Positions 36,600-44,420 of a stretch of DNA of 64,000 nt are shown in pieces (position 1 is the stretch's first letter; each line of letters opens with the position of its first letter). Under the pieces are notes generated by a model. It saw only the letters and a list, made by a program, of their open reading frames with translations. It ran no database searches and was not told the origin of the DNA. The stretch covers positions 248,790,501-248,854,500 of the forward strand of contig NC_134137.1 of the NCBI RefSeq assembly GCF_033958435.1, read 5' to 3'. The DNA comes from Carettochelys insculpta (lineage: Eukaryota; Chordata; Testudines; Carettochelyidae). A program made the translations under genes and the position numbers.

Positions 36600-37658
36600 C
36601 TAATCTTGCTCCTGCACGCTCTTGTTGTTTGCCTATATTCATCCTTTGTAATTTGTCCTAGTTTCCATTTCTTATACGATTCCTTTTTTAGTTTGAGATC
36701 ATGCAAGATCTCCTGGTTAAGCCAAGGCAGTCTTTTGCCATGTTTTCTATCTTTCCTACGCAGCAGGATAGCTTGCTTTTGGGCCTTTAATAATGTCCCT
36801 TTGAAAAACTGCCAACTCTCCTGAGCCGTTTTTCCCCTCAGTTTAGCTTTCCATGGGACCTTACCTACCAGCTGTCTGAGTTTACCAAAATCTGCCTTCC
36901 AGAAATCCATTATCTCTATTGTACTGTTTTCCCTTCTACTCTTCCTTAGAGTTGTGAACTCTATGATTTCATGATTGCTTTCACCCAAGCATCCTTCCAC
37001 TTTCAAATTCTCAATAATTTCCTCCCTATTTGTTAAAATTAAATCTAGAACAGCTTCCACCCAGTAGCTTTTTCAACCTTTTGGAATAAAAAGTTGTCTG
37101 CAATGCAATCCAAGAATTTATTGGACAGTTTGTCCCCTGCTGTATTGGTTTCCCAACATATACCTGGATAGTTGAAGTCCCCCATCACCACCAAATTCTG
37201 GGCCCTGGATGATTTTGTTAGCTGTTTAAAGAAAGCCTCATCCACCTCTTCCACCTGGCTAGGGGGCCTGTAGTAGACGCCTAGTAGGACCTCATCCTTG
37301 TTTTTAACTCCTCTGAGTCTAACCCAGAGACTTTCAACCCATCCATCTCCTACGTCCATCTCCACCTCTGTCCAGGTGTATACATTTTTAATATACAAAG
37401 CAACACCTCCTCCCTTCTTTCCCTGTCTGTCCTTCCTAAGCAGGCTGTACCCTTCAATACCAACATTCCAATCATGAGTATTATCCCACCAAGTTTCTGT
37501 GATGCCAACGATATCATAGTTGTATTCATTTATTAGTACTTCCAATTCTTCTTGCTTATTTCCCATACTTCTTGCATTTGTATATAGGCATCTCAGACAT
37601 TGATTTGGTCTTGCCTCCCAGTTTTGCCGGGTAGGTTACAGCTAAAGGGGAGGTGACT

Positions 37659-37810
37659 GGAGGGATAGCTCAGTGAGTTGAGTAGTGGCCTGCTAGCCCC
37701 AGTGATGCGAGCTCAAGCCTTGAGGGTCAATTAAAAAAAACCTGCCAGGGAGGGTGATGTATTGTGGAGTCATGACTGGGGTCCCTTCCAGCTCTATCAA
37801 GTTGGACTTC
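37659..37810 (+). repeat. tRNA-derived SINE
   Basis: The tRNA-like head has an A-box (tagctcagtgagttgag) and a B-box (gcgagctcaagcc). It is followed by a linker and a tail (ggtcccttccagctctat). It is not a functional tRNA, because the acceptor and anticodon arms are not maintained. It abuts the 5' end of the truncated CR1. Confidence 0.7.
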
Positions 37811-38402
37811 AAAGTAGAACACTTCTCCATTCCCAGGTGTAGACACTCTGGCTACTTCAAGGTAGTACCTCACTTTGGTCAGTTCCTGGTGTAGACACAC
37901 CCAGATATGAGAGACATAGCTTGCGGCAGTTCCTGTTTCAGGAGGAGGTCAGTGGTTTGAAGAAAATTTAGCTTAAAAGCTTTTAAAGTGAAAATAATAA
38001 GCTACACATTTTACTTTTGAGAGGTTCTGGAGGGTCTGAGCCACAACCAGCCAAAGACAATCCTGACTTCCACTGGGTCAATGTAGAAATGGTATGGGTG
38101 ATTAGACAACAAGTGCACTAAACATTCATTGAGGAGGTGTGGGGGGTAGGGAGACAGTATATCATGTACCTCTTTGTGGAGGATCACTTGAACTCATGAT
38201 AGCACTGCCTTTGCTTCAGTCTAGATTAGCACAAAATGGGTCTTCTAACTGAAGCACTGGAAAGTGCAGAGGTGGCAGGTTTGTGTGATTTTTGATGGTG
38301 CCCAAAATGGATGCTGCCTCATAAGGACCAGGGGCTGGTAGGTTTGGGTCTAGATATGGCTCAGGGCAGGAACAGAGGGTTGGGGTGTAGATTCTGGGCA
38401 GG
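37811..38402. other. Intergenic, no recognised feature
   Basis: Sequence between the SINE and the repeat starting at 38403. A short piece around 37820-37900 (ggtgtagacac) looks like MITE debris. Confidence 0.3.
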
Positions 38403-39625
38403 GTTCCCTCTGTTTTTTCCATCCATGAGTGGAATAAATTTTATGTGCGCTGAGGCAATAGACATATGCTGCCAGCTGTGGGCAGTCACCTAATCATCAG
38501 GGTGGCCCTGATTTTCTCCTGGGCAGCTTACAGGGAGCACCGATTCTGGGCTGGTGATGAGGAGATTGAGATATAGGAGTGGGGTTCAAGACTTGGGGAA
38601 TGGGTTGGGTCAGGACGGTGAAGGCTCTGGGACGGGGAAAAGGAGCTCAAACTTTGGAGTGCAGCAGACAGGCTGCCCTGGGGTTGGAGCCAGACAGGAC
38701 TCCTCTCCCTGGAAGAATTCTGCTCTGAGGTGGCTGTTGGGAGGGGGGCTGCCATGCACCTCCACCCTTCTTCTTTCTGCAGACACAACAGCCAGCCTGC
38801 AGCTGGCCCCCTTCCCTTACAGGCAGGCTGTCGTGACAGCAGCCAGTGAAAGAGTGCAGGGGGCTCTAGGCATCTGCCAAGGTGCAGATCTGGTGAGGGT
38901 GGGAGAGGCACGCACAGTTGGCAAATGGGGCCAGGGGAGAAACCCAGCCCTGACATTGGTGGAGCCCAACAGAACCATCCCATCCATGGAATGGTGCAGG
39001 GCAGCCACCCTGGCCCTATACTCTGGAGAGCCTGCAGTGGCTGCCTCAACCATTCTGTGGACCACTGGATGGTCTCCCATCTTAGCCAGGGCAGCAGGAT
39101 CCAGGGTGGTCAGGAGGAGTACTGGAATGCCTGACATGTCAAGTCCCCCTACACTGGCCACAGCTGTGAGAGCAGGAGCAACCCTGCAATCTGCTCTGTG
39201 ACACCACCGTTTCCTAGCCCACTGTGCTCTGCTTTACCACAGTGGCAGGAAGTGGAACAGCCCAGCCTCAGCCCCGGCCCACTCCACTCCCCTGAGCAAG
39301 TCAGGGCTTGGGGGAGCAGGCTGGGATGGCAGGAGCTGCTTCTCACCAGTGTGGTGAAACTGAGCAACCCAGCTGGGGAATGGGCAGTGGGGTGGAGCAG
39401 ACTGCAGTGTCTCTCTGGCTTCTGCAGCTGTTGTGAGTGCAGGGGGGCCCAACCTCTGCTGCCACCCCCCGTCAGGCCCACACCTAGCAACCCCTCCAGC
39501 TCATATTGTTTGGGGGAAGGGGTGCAATGGGAGTGGAGTGGGGAAGAGTCAGGGTGGGACCTGTGGCAGAAGGTTGCCCCATCCCTCCTAGGGATGGCCC
39601 TAGAACATGGGCGACATGGGCCCAC
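38403..39625 (+). repeat. Interspersed repeat, copy 2 (G-rich body)
   Basis: It starts gttccctctgttttttcc and continues with ggaataaattttatgtgcg, then a long G-rich body. It is the plus-strand counterpart of the copy at 22850-23515. The 3' limit is uncertain. Open frames across 38528-39629 on both strands overlap one another and show no domain, so they are not called as genes. Confidence 0.4.
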
Positions 39626-40161
39626 ATAACACGCAGTCCTTGGTGGTTAGAAGACTTCGTTTGAGCTACTGTACTTGTAATGGCATTTAAAACAATTGGG
39701 AAACTTTTTTCTTTTTATGTGTGGCACCCTACATGTAAATCCCAATTTATCTCCTGGTATTCCAGCACATCTGCTTGCCAGATTTCACACCGGCTACGTC
39801 TACACTAGGACACTATGTCAAAGTAGCAACATCGAAATAGGCTACTTTGACACATATCGTCCACACATCCTCCAGGGCTGGTGCCGTCGATATTCAACAT
39901 TGAAGTAGCGACAGGGAACATTGAAAGGAGCCACCCCAAAAGGAAAAGCAAAGCATCCACACACACACAGGCACCTCCCCCCCTTCGAAATAAGGGGCCA
40001 GGAAAGCCTGCAGATGGGGGTCACAGGCTGGACTGTGGGGGCAACAGCAACCCGATCCTTTAAAGGGCCCTTTAAAGGGCCCCTCCCAGACACACCCAGC
40101 CTGCACAGCACGAGGGCTGCAGAGTGCTAGCCACACTCTCGCAGACCGAGTCACAGCAGCC

Positions 40162-41582
40162 ATGGACCTCAGCAACAGCAGCAGCAGCACCTGGAAGCCT
40201 TCCAGGTTGTCACCCAGGGAGCAAGCGCCCTGCTAGATGCTGCACGGGAGGCCGCCCAGCAGCTCCTGCCGGGGGAGCCCTCTCTGGGGGCAGACAGGGA
40301 TGCCCCTGACCATCGGGCTCCACTCTTCCTCCCCCACTGGGTGCTCCGCCACCTCTGCAGCTACCCCACCAGCTCAGAGTGGTGGGAGCAGCTGTTCCTG
40401 GGGGAGTGGGATGACGACATGTGGCTGCAGAACTTCCGCATGTGCTGGCAGACCTTCCGGGAGCTCTGCCAGTGGCTCACGCCTGCACTGAGGCACCAGG
40501 ACACCCCGGATGCAGCACGCCCTCCCCGTGGAGAAGAGGGTCACAATAGCTGTCTGGAAGCTGGCCACTCCAGACAGCTACTGCTCCATGGGACACCAGT
40601 TTGGAGTAGGAAAGGCCACGGTCAGTGCCGTTGTCATGGAGGTAAGGAGACCTGGGCATGCACCCACTGGGGGGTGGGGGGCCCAGGTGTGGGGCTGTGG
40701 AGGGAGGGGTGACCTGGGAGAGAGGGGCTGGATGGGGGGACATGGGGGGCTGCTCGGGAGGGGCGCCCAGGAGGGAGGCCTTGGGGTAGGGGCCTGGGGC
40801 ACCCTGCGCACCCTCATGGGCACTCATGTCGCCTCCCCACAGGTGGTCCATGCGCTCAATACCTTGCTGCTCCAGAGGGTCATCCAAGTCGGGGACCTGG
40901 ATGCAGCTGTCACCAGATTTGCTGCCATGGGGTTCCTGAACTGCTTCGAGGCCCTAGCCAGGACCCACATCCCCCTCCACACCCTGGACCACAGTGAGGG
41001 AAGATACATAAACCAGAGAAGCTACCAGTCTATGGTCCTGCAGGCCATGGTGGACAGTGGGGGCCACTTCCAGGATGTGTACGTGGGCTGGCTGGGCTGT
41101 ACACACAATACCTGCATCTTTCAGAACCTGGGACTGTGCCACCAGCTGGAGGCGGGGGCCTACATCCAGCAGAGGGAGATCCCTCTGGGGGACACCACCA
41201 TACCCCTCTGCCTCGTGGCAGATGCAGCCTACCCTGTCCAGCCCTGGCTCATAACCCCATACACTGGCCACTCACTGCCAGCCAGGAGCAGTTCAACGGT
41301 CGCCTGAACCACGCCTGCCAGGTGGTGGAGAGGACCTTTGGCTGCCTGAAGGGCCAGTGGCGGTGCCTCCTCGCCCTCCTGGACTTCGGCCTCCAGAACA
41401 TCCCCCAGGTTGTGGGCGTGTGCTGCACACTCCACAACATTGCCGAGAGCAAGGGGGAGGCCTTCATCCAGGGATGGGCAGTCAATGCTGGCACAGGCTT
41501 CCCCCAGCCAGCTGCCGCACACAGTCGCCAGGCCCACCACGAGGAGGGTACGGGTCTGCGAGGCCCTGTGGGCCCATTTTGA
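40162..41582 (+). pseudogene. Harbinger-type (HARBI1-like) transposase pseudogene
   Basis: ATG at 40162, then at least three frame changes (near 40168, 40505 and 41275) and one recognisable intron (donor GT at 40642, acceptor AG at 40841-40842). Recognisable parts are the N-terminal EWDDDMWLQNFRM, the helix-turn-helix-like KLATPDSYCSMGHQFGVGKAT, and the catalytic region. Known of the family: the DDE nuclease needs an Asp before THI and another in the -HD- motif. Here they read ALARTHI and CTHNTC, so both Asp residues are replaced. The Glu in VVERTFGCLKG remains. The copy is therefore inactive on two counts. HARBI1-type proteins cut and paste DNA at 3-bp targets. Confidence 0.75.
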
Positions 41583-41970
41583 TCAGGAAGACCCCTGAGC
41601 ACCTCCCTGGCCATCCCCGGCGGCCCTCCTGCACACTGCCCCCACCACCCGCACACTATCCCCCCAACAAGCACAAATCTCAGGTTCCTTGAAAAATAAA
41701 ACTGTGGATTATTGAATACTGATAAAACTGTCTGGTGGTATGTGCACAACAAAAGCTGGAATCAATATACAAATGGGGGGACAACTATATACAAATGGGG
41801 GGCCAGCAGACAGCTTGGCTGTCGGCCCATCCATCTAGGGAAGGGGTAGAGGGGCGCAACCCCCGGTGGGTTCAGGTCATGGGCCTCCCCTTGTCTGCAA
41901 TCCCTGGCGTGGCAGGCTGGGAGCCGGGAGGACCGGCAGGTGGGGCTGGGATGCCTCCACTGGCCAGTCT

Positions 41971-42480
41971 TCAGCCCCAGTGGGCTCCATTCTTGGTGGG
42001 GCAGCAGGTGAGGCAGGCGGGGCAGCAGGCGAGGCAAGTGAGGTGGCAGGGTGGGCACTGGGTGGTGCAGCAAGAAGGTGGGGAAGCAGGGGCCAGGAGC
42101 TGGGCCACAGCCTCCCAGAACAACTCAGCTAAGTCCTGGAAGACCCCCATGAACTCTTGCTGTGCTGCCCAGCACCAGGTGGACTCCTCCCTGTCAAACC
42201 ACAGCCTCTCCTCGGCCACCTCCGCCTCCTGCTGGAGAGCTGCCTGGAGCTGGGGATCCATGGGGGCCATCCCCTGGGTCCAGTGGTGGCACGCCTGTCC
42301 TGGCCTCAGCAGTGTCCACAGGCAATGGCGATGCCTGACCTCCAGTGGGCTCTTGGGGACTACAGAGGGTGCCTGGCTGCCTGGGGCCTCGGATGATGCG
42401 ACCGCGGAAAGCGGGGAGAGAGGGAGGGGAAGGCTGTTAGTACTGTGCCCTGGCCCGCGGCCCATGACCCCCGTACCCAC
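41971..42480 (-). pseudogene. Possible Harbinger accessory (Myb/SANT-like) protein, C-terminal part
   Basis: The 169-codon minus-strand frame contains an acidic/aromatic helix region (QQEAEVAEERLWFDREEST followed by WAAQQEFMGVFQDLAELFW). This is reminiscent of the C-terminal segment of Harbinger accessory proteins. The N-terminal DNA-binding domain would lie beyond 42500 but is replaced by CR1 sequence. It could instead be chance coding in GC-rich DNA. Confidence 0.35.
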
Positions 42481-42499
42481 TTGGGTGCTGGGTCTCTGT

Positions 42500-42946
42500 C
42501 TGCTACTGAGCCAGTCGGTCCCCAGCCTATAACAATACTTGGGATTCTTCCGCCCCAGGTGCAGGACTCTGAACTAATACTATTACTTTTTCATGTCTGT
42601 GCACCCATGAACTCTCTCTCTCTCCTGCCTGGCTCACTCCTCTGTCCTGCTTGACTTTACTTGCTCACCCAAACACTTGCTGGGAACCAATCAAAAACAG
42701 CCAACAAGCCAACACTATTTTAAGTGATTTTGGCAACCTGCAAGTAGTTTCCTTACACTCCTGTTTATCAATAAAGGGAAGGAATTGAGAGAGACTGGCT
42801 GGCTGATCTGAAGGGGAGCCTACTTACTTCCATCACTGTATCCAAGCAGACATGAAAAAGTAATAGTATTAGTTCAGAGTCCTGCACCTGGGGCGGAAGA
42901 ATCCCAAGCATTGTTATAGGCTGGGGACCGACTGGCTCAGTAGCAG
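42500..42946. repeat. Near-perfect 100-bp CR1 inverted repeat with 247-bp spacer
   Basis: 42500-42599 (CR1 antisense) and 42847-42946 (CR1 sense) are reverse complements with one mismatch in 100 (agtatt versus agcatt). The spacer 42600-42846 is not CR1; it contains ctctctctct and an atcaataaaggg block. To the right, CR1 ORF2 continues in the sense direction. Confidence 0.85.
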
Positions 42947-43165
42947 TACGATGGAAAGGGACCTAGGGGTTATGGTGGATGAAAGGCTGGATATGAGTAA
43001 TCAGTGTGCCCTTGTAGCCAAGAAAGCTAACGGCATATTAGGATGCATTAGGAGGAGCATTTTGAGCAGATCTAGAGAAGGGGTCGTTTCCCTCTATTTG
43101 GCACTGGTGAGGCCACATTTGGAATACTGTGTCCAGTTTTGGGCCCCCCAGTGCAAATCCCTTTA
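42847..43165 (+). mobile_element. CR1 ORF2 fragment
   Basis: It encodes the CR1 RT thumb region ([17 protein letters not shown], then GILGCIRRS and YCVQFWAPQ). The same region is present in the CR1 at 34.6-34.9 kb and aligns by eye. It ends abruptly at a TA-flanked palindrome at 43166. Confidence 0.8.
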
Positions 43166-43167
43166 TA

Positions 43168-43326
43168 AACTGTTCCTGCTGTAAATTATTTATTGGGGGC
43201 AACATGTCTGTCTGTGATGCATCCTGCCCTGAAGCCTGAGTGAATTTTACTAAATCATGCCATAAAATTATGCAGTCATTTAGTAAACAGCTTGCCCCCA
43301 ATAAATAATTTACGGCAGGAACAGTT
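43168..43326. mobile_element. 159-bp TA-flanked palindromic element
   Basis: The arms 43166-43202 and 43292-43328 are reverse complements over 37 bp with one mismatch (aactgttcctg ... ttattgggggcaa). The flanking TA on both sides suggests a Tc1/mariner-type MITE. It is non-coding. Confidence 0.65.
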
Positions 43327-43779
43327 TAAGAGAGGAAAGGAGAGGGCCGCCACTCTTTCCTGTGTGGGGGAAGCCCCTGGTGTGTTGTAGGTAAGCAGTG
43401 CTTAAAACGATCTGAAAAAAGTGAAGAAGGCTGCCATAATCTGGGAGCAGGACTTCGGTGAAGGAGTGCTGGTACTGCACCCCTCAGCTTCATTGATGTG
43501 ATATTTATTGTCTAGTGGGGGGAAAGCCCATGTCACCCCCCACACACACACTTCTTGGAGCACAGGATGTAAGTGACTGCGAGTGGGGCGGGCAGGCTTG
43601 GTAAGGGCGTAGGGCCTGAGTGTAAGCCAGGCCCTGATGTGGTTAAGGGAGGGTGCGGCGGGGGGAGGGTGGCATGTTCACGGTGCTTGCTTGGGGGGTC
43701 TCCGAACCTGATAGATACGTGCATTGGGGGTGGGGGGAGAACATTTTAGTCGGCGGAACCTTCCTCTCGCGTCCTGTTT

Positions 43780-44420
43780 CCCGGCGCGGGGAAGCCTTTT
43801 TCCATCGGCCTCAGCGCGCGCTGGTGACTTCACTGGGGGGGCCGTGTGAGCCGAGTGGCGCTGCAGAGTCCGGTTGCCGTAACAACGTGGGCTTCGGTGG
43901 GGGCTCGACGCGGCCTCGCGGGACCCCCTATGGGCAGTTGGGCCGCCGGGTGGGGGCGGCTGCTAGGAGGCCGCTGGGCGCGCGCCGCCGCCGTCCTCCC
44001 CGGAGTCTCCGGGCGCCTGAGCAGCTCGTGGCCCGGCGGGGGCCGCGCCGCGAGACTGAGCGAGCTGCTGCAGAGCTCGGTGGGGGGGGAGGGGGAGGAG
44101 GAGGAGGAGGCGGCGGCAGCGCGGCGGCGGCCCCCGCAGGACGGCACGGTGCTGCTCTTCCCCGGCCAGGGCAGCCAGTTCGTGGGGATGGGCCGGGGGC
44201 TGCTGCGCTACCCCAACGTGCGGGACATGTTCCGCGTGGCCGAGGAGGTGCTGGGCTACGACCTGCTCTCGCTGTGCCTGCGGGGGCCGCAGGCCGAGCT
44301 GGACCGCACCCTGCACTGCCAGCCGGCCGTCTTCGTCGCTTCCCTGGCCGCCGTGGAGAAGCTCAACCACCAGCAGCCCAGTGTGAGTGGTTGGGGTGGG
44401 GAGGGAAGTGCCCGGCCCCG
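43780..44420 (+). promoter_or_regulatory. MCAT: CpG island and probable MCAT promoter
   Basis: CpG-dense sequence covers the 5' flank and first exon of MCAT. No TATA box is evident, which is usual for a housekeeping mitochondrial gene. Part of the island (43872-43954) recurs at 48359-48441 inside the neighbouring hAT element. Confidence 0.6.

Larger units (their letters stand above)
34052..37640 (-). mobile_element. CR1 LINE, 5'-truncated, with a nested Harbinger MITE
   Basis: Read on the minus strand it runs from about 37640 (endonuclease) to its 3' end at 34052 (attctctgattcta octamer-type terminus). Frames: 37566-37045, AP endonuclease with GITETWW and GDFNYP; 37060-36600, endonuclease C-terminus; 35593-34403, reverse transcriptase with FADDTKLGG; 34406-34137, C-terminal segment. 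Decay is visible as a frame change near 37050, a TGA at 35191-35189, and a frame change near 34403 caused by a 23-bp tandem duplication. A 682-bp MITE interrupts it at 35918-36599. It lies just upstream of the TSPO CpG island. Confidence 0.85.
39792..42499 (+). mobile_element. Harbinger DNA transposon, autonomous-type but decayed and right-truncated
   Basis: The left terminal sequence ggctacgtctacac matches the MITE at 35918. It encodes a two-exon DDE transposase on + (about 40162-41582) with a poly(A) signal AATAAA at about 41692-41697. A convergent minus-strand frame (42480-41971) resembles the accessory DNA-binding protein of Harbinger elements. No right inverted repeat is present: the element stops where an inverted CR1 segment begins at 42500. 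Confidence 0.7.

Noticed and set aside
37659..37735. tRNA gene
   Set aside because: Only the internal promoter boxes are tRNA-like; the cloverleaf is not maintained and a SINE body follows.
38528..39629. Several 110-215-codon frames on both strands
   Set aside because: Mutually overlapping frames in a G-rich repeat that has a second copy near 23 kb, with no domain or splice structure.
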